From an uncultured Collinsella sp. (GTDB taxonomy: Bacteria > Actinomycetota > Coriobacteriia > Coriobacteriales > Coriobacteriaceae), in contig CAAEVD010000148.1 in the NCBI GenBank assembly GCA_900759435.1, forward strand, positions 1 through 11,260: a stretch of 11,260 nt of DNA, given 5' to 3'. The notes under the pieces were generated by a model, which saw only the letters and a list, made by a program, of their open reading frames with translations, searched no databases and had not been told where the DNA came from. The stretch's first letter is position 1. Every line of letters starts with the position of its first letter. A program made the position numbers and the translations under genes. Positions 1-6,103 of the stretch are shown here, piece after piece.

Positions 1-260
1 AGGGTTATCCCGATGGCCTTAAGGGCGACGAAATTCCCATTGCCGCACAGGTGGTTTCGGTGGCCGACGTGTACGATGCGCTGACGAGCGTGCGCGTGTA
101 CAAGGACGCCATCCCGCACAAGGAGGCGATCCAGATGATCCTGGACGGTAAGTGTGGCACCTTTAACCCGCTGTTGCTCGACTGCCTGCTCGAGGTGCAA
201 GACCGTATTGCCGAGACGTTGGCACGCCCCGCCGACGTCGTTGCGTTTCCCACGATTTAG
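1..260 (+). CDS. HD-GYP domain protein, C-terminal fragment
   Basis: This is the 3' end of a gene that starts before the window; the reading frame enters at base 3 and ends with TAG at 258-260. The first visible residues, GYPDGLKGDEIP, carry the GYP motif that names the HD-GYP family, followed by IAAQVVSVADVYDALTS, the conserved helix that follows it. HD-GYP proteins are metal-dependent hydrolases, typically cyclic-di-GMP phosphodiesterases, often fused to a response-regulator receiver domain. The metal-binding HD residues and any receiver domain lie outside the window, so catalytic competence cannot be judged. About 85 residues are visible. The next gene on the same strand, 23 bp away, encodes an HPt protein, which suggests a phosphorelay context for this protein. 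The family call is firm; the substrate is inferred. Confidence 0.85.
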   Translation, partial: GYPDGLKGDEIPIAAQVVSVADVYDALTSVRVYKDAIPHKEAIQMILDGKCGTFNPLLLDCLLEVQDRIAETLARPADVVAFPTI

Positions 261-283
261 TTTGACCAAAGGAGTTTTAATCC

Positions 284-640
284 ATGATTTCCATGCGTGA
301 GGCGTATGAGAAGATCGGCGCCAATTATGATGACGCGTGCGCTCGGCTGATGGGCGGGGAAATGCTTGCCCACTTTGCCCTCAAGTTTTTGGATGACGAG
401 AGTATGGACAAGTTGGAGGCTGCCATGGCGGCAGAAGACGCCGAAGGTGCGTTTATGGCAGCGCACACGCTCAAGGGCGTGAGCCAGAACCTGGGATTCG
501 ATAATCTGTACGAGTCAGCGGTCGTGGTGACCGAGGCGCTGCGCGGCGCCGATGCCGTTGACGGCGCTCGCGAGGGAATGCATGCGCTGCAGCAGCAATA
601 TGCGGCTACGATGTCGGCCCTGCGCGAGGTGGCCGAATAA
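284..640 (+). CDS. stand-alone HPt (histidine phosphotransfer) domain protein
   Basis: A 118-residue protein consisting of little more than one HPt four-helix domain. The phospho-accepting motif AHTLKGVSQNLG is at residues 60-71, with His61 as the predicted phosphorylated histidine and the usual Lys64 and Gly65 behind it. HPt proteins shuttle phosphoryl groups between receiver domains of a hybrid kinase and a response regulator. There is no kinase or receiver domain in the protein and no membrane segment, so it should be a soluble cytoplasmic relay. The start at 284 has a good ribosome site, AAAGGAG at 267-273; a second ATG at 293 is possible but lies further from it. The gene is probably co-transcribed with the HD-GYP gene 23 bp upstream. 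Its cognate kinase is not in the window. Confidence 0.88.
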   Translation: MISMREAYEKIGANYDDACARLMGGEMLAHFALKFLDDESMDKLEAAMAAEDAEGAFMAAHTLKGVSQNLGFDNLYESAVVVTEALRGADAVDGAREGMHALQQQYAATMSALREVAE

Positions 641-664
641 GAGCTTGCGAGCCTTGATGACTAT

Positions 665-728
665 GAGAGTGGATAATCTCCCGTTTTAGGCCCGGTGGCG
701 GCCTCAAAGTGGGAGATTATCCACTCTC
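665..728. repeat. perfect 18-bp inverted repeat with 28-nt loop
   Basis: The arm GAGAGTGGATAATCTCCC at 665-682 is matched exactly by its reverse complement at 711-728. The 28-nt loop contains a second short stem, AGGCC against GGCCT. It begins 24 bp after the HPt stop codon, so it could end that transcript, but neither side carries the T-run of an intrinsic terminator. A perfect 18-bp match is more than a terminator needs and suggests a dispersed palindromic repeat or a dimer binding site. Its identity is unknown. Confidence 0.85.
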
Positions 729-816
729 GTTCGATATGTGTCCAAAAATCCACGCTCACCCCTCCGGGTTAGTAAATGGCCTATGCGCACTGGCGGGGCT
801 TTCCGCATGCAATCAA

Positions 817-850
817 TATCGTTGTTCGATAAACTGTTCGAATAACGATA
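817..850. promoter_or_regulatory. dyad operator-like site upstream of DUF2975/HTH operon
   Basis: Two 13-nt arms, TATCGTTGTTCGA (817-829) and TCGAATAACGATA (838-850), are inverted repeats with one mismatch, separated by 8 nt. The site ends 20 bp before the DUF2975 start codon. The 17-mer at 817-833 matches at 14 of 17 positions a 17-mer on the opposite strand inside the ABC exporter promoter (1860-1876). This is what a dimeric HTH repressor or activator site would look like; the HTH gene at 1440 is the obvious candidate binder. The binding itself is inferred. Confidence 0.6.
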
Positions 851-870
851 GGGTCGATGAGGGTGAGTGT

Positions 871-1431
871 ATGTCTAACAGCGTTCAGCGTATGGCCAAA
901 GCGGGCGAAAATATCAGGAAGCTTGGCTTTTGCATGGCAGTCGTTTTTGCAGGGATGCTCGTCGCTTTTGCCGCGTTGGTTGTTTACGTGATCTGGTATG
1001 CGGTTGCAAACGTTGCCTCTGTCGATTCTTTCGGCGTCGTGACGCTTCTCGATGGCGGGTGCATCGTTATCCCAAGCGGACTGTGCCTGGCACTCGTCGT
1101 GGGTATTTCGCTTGTCGTTCTGTGTGGGATCAGCCGTAACATCTCGCGAGGCGTCTCGCCCTTTACCAAGACGCATGTGCGGCTTATCCGTGTTCTTGCG
1201 CTTGCCTTTGCTGTTAACGCCGCGGTTTCGCTTATTGGTGCCTACGGATCGGTCAATCTTACCATTGGTGGGCTGGAGCTTTACGTCGTGCCTCATTCCT
1301 TCGTTATTGAGATTTGCCAAGGCGTTGCCTTTGATGCGGGGTCGCTTATCGGCGCGGCTGTCTGTCTGTGTATCTCGGTGATCTGGAGTTATGCCTCGCT
1401 GCTCCAAGAGCAGTCTGACGAGCTTGTGTAG
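871..1431 (+). CDS. DUF2975 family four-TM membrane protein
   Basis: A 186-residue hydrophobic protein with four likely membrane segments at about 18-47, 66-86, 105-125 and 154-176. Family-like features are the motif ISRNISRGVSPFTKTHVRLI after the second segment and the acidic C-terminus LLQEQSDELV, both typical of DUF2975. The frame is open back to 709, but the ATG at 871 is preferred because GGGTGAG at 861-867 sits at ribosome-site distance and because an upstream start would run translation through the operator-like dyad. DUF2975 proteins are of unknown biochemical function and are usually encoded directly before a small YozG-like Cro/CI regulator, as here: the regulator starts 9 bp after this stop. 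I infer a membrane partner or sensor for that regulator. Confidence 0.78.
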   Translation: MSNSVQRMAKAGENIRKLGFCMAVVFAGMLVAFAALVVYVIWYAVANVASVDSFGVVTLLDGGCIVIPSGLCLALVVGISLVVLCGISRNISRGVSPFTKTHVRLIRVLALAFAVNAAVSLIGAYGSVNLTIGGLELYVVPHSFVIEICQGVAFDAGSLIGAAVCLCISVIWSYASLLQEQSDELV

Positions 1432-1439
1432 GAGGAAGC

Positions 1440-1769
1440 ATGAGCTATCTCATCATCGAGCTTGAGACGCAGCTACTTAAGACCGGAAAGACCAGTGCTG
1501 ATCTGATTCGTGCCACGGGGCATACTCCGGCTAATATTTCTAAGCTAAGAAACGGAAAAATTAAAGCTATTCGCCTTAAGACGCTTCTCGATATTTGCGA
1601 TGAACTTGACTGTCAACCGGGAGATATTATTCAGCGCGTGAGCGAGAAAGAGCTTGAGGAGCTTATTGTCGAGCGCGCAAAAAATGTCGTGAGACAGATG
1701 CGGGATGTCGGAGGCAACGAGGCGTCGCTTCCGACATCAGTCTTTGCTGTAGATTTGAGCGACGAGTAG
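1440..1769 (+). CDS. Cro/CI-type HTH regulator (YozG-like)
   Basis: A 109-residue protein with an N-terminal helix-turn-helix of the Cro/CI type. Residues 18-40 (TSADLIRATGHTPANISKLR and following) form the HTH, and the segment IRLKTLLDICDELDCQPGDI at 44-63 is the hallmark closing part of the small YozG-like HTH family. The tail, residues 67-109, is charged and longer than in the minimal proteins of about 70 residues; it may mediate dimerisation or contact the membrane partner. The ribosome site AGGAGG overlaps the stop codon of the DUF2975 gene, so the two are translationally linked. A shared 17-bp motif upstream of this operon and in the exporter promoter makes autoregulation plus control of the exporter likely. 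The DNA target is inferred. Confidence 0.85.
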   Translation: MSYLIIELETQLLKTGKTSADLIRATGHTPANISKLRNGKIKAIRLKTLLDICDELDCQPGDIIQRVSEKELEELIVERAKNVVRQMRDVGGNEASLPTSVFAVDLSDE

Positions 1770-1803
1770 CATAAAGCGAACGACTATAACGAAATATCAG
1801 CGT

Positions 1804-1840
1804 AAAGGGGCCCGTGTCTAACACGGGTTCTTTCTTTTAG
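1804..1840 (+). terminator. intrinsic terminator after the HTH gene
   Basis: A 7-bp stem, CCCGTGT (1811-1817) against ACACGGG (1821-1827), closes a 3-nt loop and is followed by the T-rich run TTCTTTCTTTT. A-rich bases before the stem could extend the pairing. It separates the DUF2975/HTH unit from the ABC exporter unit, which has its own promoter just downstream. Confidence 0.85.
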
Positions 1841-1846
1841 ATTATC

Positions 1847-1875
1847 TTGACAAATAAGAGTTATCGAAAAACAAT
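1847..1875 (+). promoter_or_regulatory. sigma-70-type promoter of the ABC exporter operon
   Basis: A perfect -35 box TTGACA at 1847-1852 is followed after 17 nt by AACAAT at 1870-1875, a 4-of-6 match to the -10 consensus. It lies in an AT-rich stretch just after a terminator and before the ATPase gene. The -10 assignment is less secure than the -35. Confidence 0.65.
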
Positions 1876-1876
1876 A
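1860..1876 (-). promoter_or_regulatory. second copy of the shared operator motif, inside the exporter promoter
   Basis: Read on the - strand, TATTGTTTTTCGATAAC matches TATCGTTGTTCGATAAA at 817-833 in 14 of 17 positions. It fills the spacer and the -10 box of the promoter at 1847-1875, a position where a bound protein would block RNA polymerase. A partial further half-site, AACGATA, lies at 1889-1895. Repression by the upstream HTH protein is an inference. Confidence 0.55.
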
Positions 1877-1947
1877 ACAACTGATGAAAACGATAAAAAA
1901 GAAGGAACGATTTGAGCGGTTTTGATATCAAGCAGAACGGGAGGCCA

Positions 1948-2673
1948 ATGAACGCATCAGCGATAAAGTTATCAAAGGTGTCAAAGCGCTATGGGAAACG
2001 GCGTGTGTTGCATGATGTTTCCTTCGAGGTGCACCAGTCTGAGCTCTGCGCCCTTGTTGGTGCAAATGGAGCGGGCAAAAGCACGCTCATTAAAATCGTA
2101 TTGGGCCTCTGTGAGCCATCGTCGGGGAGCGTGGAGCTCTTTGGAGGCAAGTCGAAAAGAGAGCTCAGCCTGATGCGGGCGCGTGTCGGCTATGTGCCAG
2201 ATTCCAGCGGAGCATACCAATCCCTCAGCGCGGTTGAGAATCTTCGGATCCGATGTGCGGAATGGGGGCTTGATGAGAATCGTGAGGTTCCTCGCGTTTT
2301 GAACCTAGTTGGACTGGATGCCGATGAAAAAAAGAGCGTGAGCAGTTTTTCTCTGGGAATGAAACGGCGACTGGATATAGCTACGGCTTTGTTGGGTGAC
2401 ACTGACCTGCTTATTTTTGATGAGCCAGCAAACGGGTTGGACCCGCTGGGCATCGAGAGTATATGGGCCCTTATCGGTCGATTGAATCGAGAACAGGGTA
2501 AGACCATGCTCATCTCTAGCCATGATTTGGATGAGTTGGCATCAGTTGCAACAAGTTGCGTGTTTATTCATGACGGCGAACTGCTGAAAAAGGAATCGAT
2601 GGACGTCATAAGGGATGAGGCGTCGTCCCTAAAAGAGTATTACAGGCGCTTGATGAAGGCGGTCTCGCTATGA
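1948..2673 (+). CDS. ABC exporter ATP-binding subunit
   Basis: A 241-residue ABC ATPase of the drug/lantibiotic/ABC-2 class. From the ATG at 1948, Walker A GANGAGKST is at residues 38-46, the signature SFSLGMKRR at about 134-142 (a variant of LSGGQ), Walker B LLIFDEP at about 154-160 and the switch histidine in SSHDLDE at about 192. The Q-loop region reads VGYVPDSSGAY and lacks the usual glutamine, as in many ABC-2 exporter ATPases. A TTG at 1912 with GAAGGA at 1901-1906 would add 12 residues; ATG was preferred because the domain normally begins shortly before IKLSKVSKRYG, although its GGGAGG is only 3 nt away. The stop overlaps the next start (ATGA), so it is coupled to two permeases. It powers export; the substrate is unknown. 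Confidence 0.88.
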   Translation: MNASAIKLSKVSKRYGKRRVLHDVSFEVHQSELCALVGANGAGKSTLIKIVLGLCEPSSGSVELFGGKSKRELSLMRARVGYVPDSSGAYQSLSAVENLRIRCAEWGLDENREVPRVLNLVGLDADEKKSVSSFSLGMKRRLDIATALLGDTDLLIFDEPANGLDPLGIESIWALIGRLNREQGKTMLISSHDLDELASVATSCVFIHDGELLKKESMDVIRDEASSLKEYYRRLMKAVSL

Positions 2674-3494
2674 AGCGGGCGATCCATCCCATAAAGGCAG
2701 ATATGATGCGTTTGCACAGGATGTTTCCGGCGAAGTTTGGTCTTGCGCTTATTCTGGCGTTCGGCCTTCTCTTCGGTGTCTTTCTAAAAAACGGAACAAC
2801 GTTGCTCGCCTTTGGCAATAGCGTTTTTGGGGAGGATATTGGTTTCTGCTGGAATGTAATCGATCCTTCTGCACCCGATGAGTCCCTTGTGCGCAGTGCT
2901 TTTGCCGGCACGTCTCTGTTCGTTCCGCTCATCGTTTGCCTGGCGATTTTACAGGAGCGCGGCTATGAAGAGGGATACCGAATTTCTTCAGCAAGAGGTC
3001 TTACCCGCTTTAATGGGGCCCTAGCACATGTGCTTTCGCCTGCTTTAATAATTGGCGCAGCATATAGTGCGCTTTGCCTTCTTCTTTTTGCAATAGCCAT
3101 AATACGTGGAGGGCATAACTGCTCGCACGACATGCTAACTGCATTTTTGCCTGCAATGATAGTCAACGCTGTATTGGTGATATCGGTTGCTCTGGAGACG
3201 GTGACCATCTATCGGATTACAAGCAACGCTGTATTTAGCGGGGCTGTGATAATAATCGGATTTGTCATGAGCTTGACGCTCTACGGAACTTACCTTCAGG
3301 CGCCCATACCGTCCTTGCGATGGATTTTCCTTCTTCCGGGGCCGTACCTTGGAGTCGGATGTGCCCTTGGGTATAGCGATATGGGGCAGCTGACGCTTCT
3401 GGGATATGGCGCGGCAGCCAGCTGTCTATCGGTATTGATTTACGCTCTCGTGAGCTTTCGCGCTGGGGGTGTGTTCAATGGCTCGTCAGATTAA
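2670..3494 (+). CDS. ABC-2-like exporter permease, first subunit
   Basis: A 274-residue integral membrane protein with about six hydrophobic segments, near residues 21-39, 77-94, 118-145, 157-177, 188-208 and 243-264. A polar loop rich in charged residues at about 95-113 (QERGYEEGYRISSARGLTRF) lies between segments two and three, where ABC-2 permeases contact the ATPase. It starts within the stop codon of the ATPase gene and overlaps the next permease gene by 17 bp, so the three are one translationally coupled unit. No recognised substrate motif is visible. The layout of one ATPase and two unlike permeases of about 270 residues resembles LanFEG-type lantibiotic immunity exporters, but no lantibiotic precursor or modification gene is present, so this remains a possibility only. 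Confidence 0.75.
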   Translation: MKRAIHPIKADMMRLHRMFPAKFGLALILAFGLLFGVFLKNGTTLLAFGNSVFGEDIGFCWNVIDPSAPDESLVRSAFAGTSLFVPLIVCLAILQERGYEEGYRISSARGLTRFNGALAHVLSPALIIGAAYSALCLLLFAIAIIRGGHNCSHDMLTAFLPAMIVNAVLVISVALETVTIYRITSNAVFSGAVIIIGFVMSLTLYGTYLQAPIPSLRWIFLLPGPYLGVGCALGYSDMGQLTLLGYGAAASCLSVLIYALVSFRAGGVFNGSSD

Positions 3495-4296
3495 AAGACT
3501 TCTCCAGTCAGAATGGAAGCATGCGAGCAAATGGGCGTACGCCTTAATCCTGGTAATTTATGCGTGCATGGTGGTATTGCAGCTTAATTCTTTCCCGATG
3601 TGGTTCTGTAGCCTCCGTGAGAACAGTTTCTTGGGCTTTTTCCCAGACCCGACGCTTCGGCTATCGGCAGAGGATGTCCTTCTATTTGGTAATGCAGAGG
3701 TTTTTCGCGGTCTGCTGTTCAACGTAGCCCCGTTGGCTCATGCATTGTTTTTTCCGTTCATCGCGGCTTGCATTGTGCCGCGCTTTGTCAGTTCGGGCTT
3801 TATTGAGGAACCGTGGGGGTTGTCGGAGGCTCGGGGAGGGAAGCGTGTGTGCGCTATCGTTGCGCGAGTGGTGCTGTCTTCTTTTGCCCTTTTGGGCGCG
3901 TTTATCCTGTCGAGTGTCGTTTTGTACCGCCTTAACTGCGCGATCGTTTTAGATGCTCAGCAGTATTTCGACCTGAATATTTTTTGCTATCGACTTCTTC
4001 TGGCGAGTGTCGTCTGCCTTGCATACGTGGTCTCTTGCGTGATCGCTGTTTCCTATTTTGGGTCCAGCTTCGGTCCGATTGGCATGCTGTTGCTTGTCAA
4101 CGTTGTAGCGATCTACATACAGCTCGGGGCCAATTCCATGCTTCCGCTTCCAGCCTCGATGCTTATGTGGATTTGCGGCGTGACCCCGTTGGGGAATAAT
4201 CAATGCATTTCGATTCTAATTGACTGCCTAATAAACGTAGCAAGCGTTTTTGCCATTTGCTTTACCGTCGACCGATTGCGGTCGAGATTCTTTTGA
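3478..4296 (+). CDS. ABC-2-like exporter permease, second subunit
   Basis: A 272-residue membrane protein with about six hydrophobic segments, near residues 17-36, 83-102, 129-150, 170-193, 199-216 and 245-264. The short cytoplasmic N-terminus MARQIKRLLQSEWKHASKW is typical of ABC-2 permeases. ATG at 3478 was chosen over an in-frame GTG at 3469 because GGGGG at 3465-3469 sits 8 nt before the ATG and would overlap the GTG. The gene overlaps the preceding permease by 17 bp. It is the last gene of the exporter unit; a strong hairpin follows at 4335. It probably forms a heterodimeric channel with the other permease. Substrate unknown. Codon use is AT-richer than in the genes from 4400 onward. Confidence 0.75.
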   Translation: MARQIKRLLQSEWKHASKWAYALILVIYACMVVLQLNSFPMWFCSLRENSFLGFFPDPTLRLSAEDVLLFGNAEVFRGLLFNVAPLAHALFFPFIAACIVPRFVSSGFIEEPWGLSEARGGKRVCAIVARVVLSSFALLGAFILSSVVLYRLNCAIVLDAQQYFDLNIFCYRLLLASVVCLAYVVSCVIAVSYFGSSFGPIGMLLLVNVVAIYIQLGANSMLPLPASMLMWICGVTPLGNNQCISILIDCLINVASVFAICFTVDRLRSRFF

Positions 4297-4334
4297 TTGT
4301 TTGTGAGGGATAATCATACCGAGCATACCAAATG

Positions 4335-4372
4335 CAGGTGGGCGGGCACCGTGACTGGTGTCCGCCCACCTG
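4335..4372. terminator. convergent hairpin terminator
   Basis: The arms CAGGTGGGCGGGCACC (4335-4350) and GGTGTCCGCCCACCTG (4357-4372) pair over 16 positions with a single G-T wobble and a 6-nt loop. It lies between the exporter operon (+) and the C26 peptidase gene (-), where both transcripts must end. Neither side has a long T-run, so efficiency is uncertain. Confidence 0.7.
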
Positions 4373-4405
4373 GCATAGGAGGCTTTAAACTGAGTGGTTT
4401 GCGAG

Positions 4406-5215
4406 CTAACGGGCCTGCTTGACCTTGGCCGCCGCCTCGACAAACGACTTCCACAGGTTAAAGTCGGTCTCGAGCGTCTTCCACGTGTACTCGGGGTGCC
4501 ATTGCACGCCTAGACAGAACGGCTGACCTTCGACCTCGATGCACTCGGGAACGCCGTCGGTTGCCTTGGCGACCAAGCGCGTGCTTTTACCCAGACGATC
4601 GACGCAGCAGTGGTGTGCGGAGTTGGTCTGGATCAGCCTGGCGCCGCCAACCGCGCGGTCGAGCAGCGAGCCCGGCACGACCTCGACGGGATGCACGGGG
4701 TCGTTGAGCACGTGGGTATGGCGCCACTGCGTGCGGCCCTCGCGAGCGCCCAGGCTTGGCACGTCCATGCACAGGGTGCCGCCGGTAGCGACGTTGAGCA
4801 GCTGTGTGCCACGGCACGTGGTAAAGAGCGGCTTTTTGGCGCGAAGCACTTCGCCGACCAGCTTAAACTCAAAGCTATCGCGGATCTCGCAGCAGAGGGT
4901 GGGGTCGTAGGGTCGATCATCGCCCCAGCGCTTGGGATTGACATCGGGGCCGCCGGGAATGGCGATGCCGTCGGCGATATCGACGTAATGACGGATAACC
5001 TCAATGTCCTCGGTGATAGACATCTGCAGCGGCAGGCCGCCGGCGGCAAGAATGGCGTCGACAAAGACACTTGCGATTTCCTCGTTGGGGGAGAGCGTCT
5101 CGCTTAAAAACGGCTTTGCATCTTCCCAACGCGGCGCGACGAGGATGAGCGGACGGTCGGCGGGGGCGACGTCGACGTGCGGGGTATAGGACGAGGAAGT
5201 ACGGGTTCCGATCAT
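4406..5215 (-). CDS. gamma-glutamyl-gamma-aminobutyrate hydrolase family protein (peptidase C26)
   Basis: A 269-residue class I glutamine-amidotransferase-fold hydrolase of the PuuD type. Cys134 in FTTCRGTQLLNVA is the nucleophile, and His240 and Glu242 in GVQWHPEY complete the triad. PGGPDVNP (87-94) and the family's NSAHH (198-202) are also present. There is no signal peptide, so it is cytoplasmic. Family members cleave gamma-glutamyl bonds, for example gamma-glutamyl-GABA to glutamate and GABA. ATG at 5215 was chosen although its ribosome site is weak; a TTG at 5266 would add 17 unconserved residues and lies inside a hairpin with no ribosome site. It follows a glutamate/glutamine-type ABC importer on the same strand, which fits processing of an imported gamma-glutamyl compound. 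The exact substrate is not shown by the sequence. Confidence 0.85.
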   Translation of the reverse strand: MIGTRTSSSYTPHVDVAPADRPLILVAPRWEDAKPFLSETLSPNEEIASVFVDAILAAGGLPLQMSITEDIEVIRHYVDIADGIAIPGGPDVNPKRWGDDRPYDPTLCCEIRDSFEFKLVGEVLRAKKPLFTTCRGTQLLNVATGGTLCMDVPSLGAREGRTQWRHTHVLNDPVHPVEVVPGSLLDRAVGGARLIQTNSAHHCCVDRLGKSTRLVAKATDGVPECIEVEGQPFCLGVQWHPEYTWKTLETDFNLWKSFVEAAAKVKQAR

Positions 5216-5255
5216 AGGTGTTGCTTTCGAATCCGGGTGGACATGGCACAGGGGT

Positions 5256-5292
5256 GCGCGGGGCAAACGCTGGTGATGAATTTGCCCCGCGC
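5256..5292 (-). terminator. intercistronic hairpin between ABC ATPase and C26 peptidase genes
   Basis: Perfect 12-bp arms, GCGCGGGGCAAA (5256-5267) and TTTGCCCCGCGC (5281-5292), enclose a 13-nt loop. It starts 10 bp after the ATPase stop. No T-run follows on the - strand, so it could be a partial terminator, an RNA-stabilising hairpin or a processing site that sets the level of the peptidase message. Confidence 0.55.
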
Positions 5293-5302
5293 GGCAATTG
5301 GG

Positions 5303-6067
5303 TTAGTGGCCCTTGATGGAGTTGAGGAAGTCCTGGGCGCGCTTGGTCTGGGGGTGGCTGAAGAACTCGTCGGGCGTGCCGGTTTCCACGATCTGGCCGT
5401 CGGCCATAAAGACGACGCGATCGGCCACGCGGCGGGCAAAGTTCATCTCGTGCGTAATAACGATCATCGTCATACCTTGCTGCGCCAAGCGCACCATGAC
5501 CTCGAGCACCTCGTTGATCATCTCGGGGTCAAGGGCGCTCGTGGGCTCGTCAAAAAGCATTGCCTTGGGTTGCATGGCAAGCGAGCGGGCGATGGCCACG
5601 CGCTGCTGCTGGCCACCCGAGAGCTGTGCGGGCACCTTATCGGCCTGCTCGGCCACGCCCACGCGGCCCAGCAGGTCCATGGCGCGCTCACGGGCCTCGT
5701 CCTTGGAGACGCCCAGCACGTCGACCGGTCCCAGCATGACGTTCTGCAGTACGGTCATATGTGCGAACAGGTTGAACTGCTGAAACACCATGCCCAGTTC
5801 GGCGCGCATGCGGGCAAGATCCTTGCCTTCCTGCGGCAGGGGCTCACCCTCGATGAGGATCTCGCCCGAGTCGATGGTTTCCAGGCGGTTGATGGTGCGG
5901 CACATGGTCGACTTGCCCGAGCCCGAGGGTCCGATCACAACGACGACCTCGCCGCGGTCGACCGAGAGATTGATGTCGTTGAGGACGTGTAGATCGCCAT
6001 AGTGCTTATCGACGTGCCTGAGCTCAATCAGCGGCTGATTGCCGGTAGAAGAAGTGCTCTGTGCCAT
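5303..6067 (-). CDS. polar amino-acid ABC importer ATPase (GlnQ-like)
   Basis: A 254-residue ATPase of the polar amino-acid uptake family, close to the usual length of about 240-255. Walker A GPSGSGKST is at 46-54, the Q-loop glutamine at 96 in MVFQQFNLF, the signature LSGGQ at 149-153, Walker B MLFDEP at 170-175 and the switch His206 in THEMNF. MVFQQFNLFAHMTVLQNV and THEMNFARRVADRVVFM are hallmark segments of GlnQ/HisP proteins. The start has AGGAG at 6077-6081 upstream on the - strand. It is encoded 36 bp after the second permease gene in the operon and energises uptake through the two permeases. The amino acid transported is most likely glutamate or glutamine, judged from family and the linked C26 hydrolase, but aspartate, arginine or others are possible. 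Confidence 0.93.
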   Translation of the reverse strand: MAQSTSSTGNQPLIELRHVDKHYGDLHVLNDINLSVDRGEVVVVIGPSGSGKSTMCRTINRLETIDSGEILIEGEPLPQEGKDLARMRAELGMVFQQFNLFAHMTVLQNVMLGPVDVLGVSKDEARERAMDLLGRVGVAEQADKVPAQLSGGQQQRVAIARSLAMQPKAMLFDEPTSALDPEMINEVLEVMVRLAQQGMTMIVITHEMNFARRVADRVVFMADGQIVETGTPDEFFSHPQTKRAQDFLNSIKGH

Positions 6068-6103
6068 GGTGCTCGGCTCCTAATGACTCGAAATGGTAAA
6101 GCG

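Noticed and set aside
665..728. Transposon terminal repeats of a MITE
   Set aside because: No target-site duplication is visible at the flanks (the bases before 665 and after 728 differ) and the element is only 64 bp.
709..870. N-terminal extension of the DUF2975 protein from an upstream start at 709
   Set aside because: The extension is not hydrophobic-family-like, begins inside a palindrome and crosses the operator dyad; ATG 871 has a ribosome site and matches the family's normal length.
5216..5266. TTG start for the C26 hydrolase
   Set aside because: No ribosome site precedes it, the added 17 residues look unconserved, and the codon is embedded in a 12-bp hairpin.
5177..5992. 271-codon open frame on the + strand
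   Set aside because: It is antisense to a well-supported GlnQ-type ATPase; high GC keeps the opposite strand open, and its protein is rich in His, Gly and Leu without any recognisable fold.
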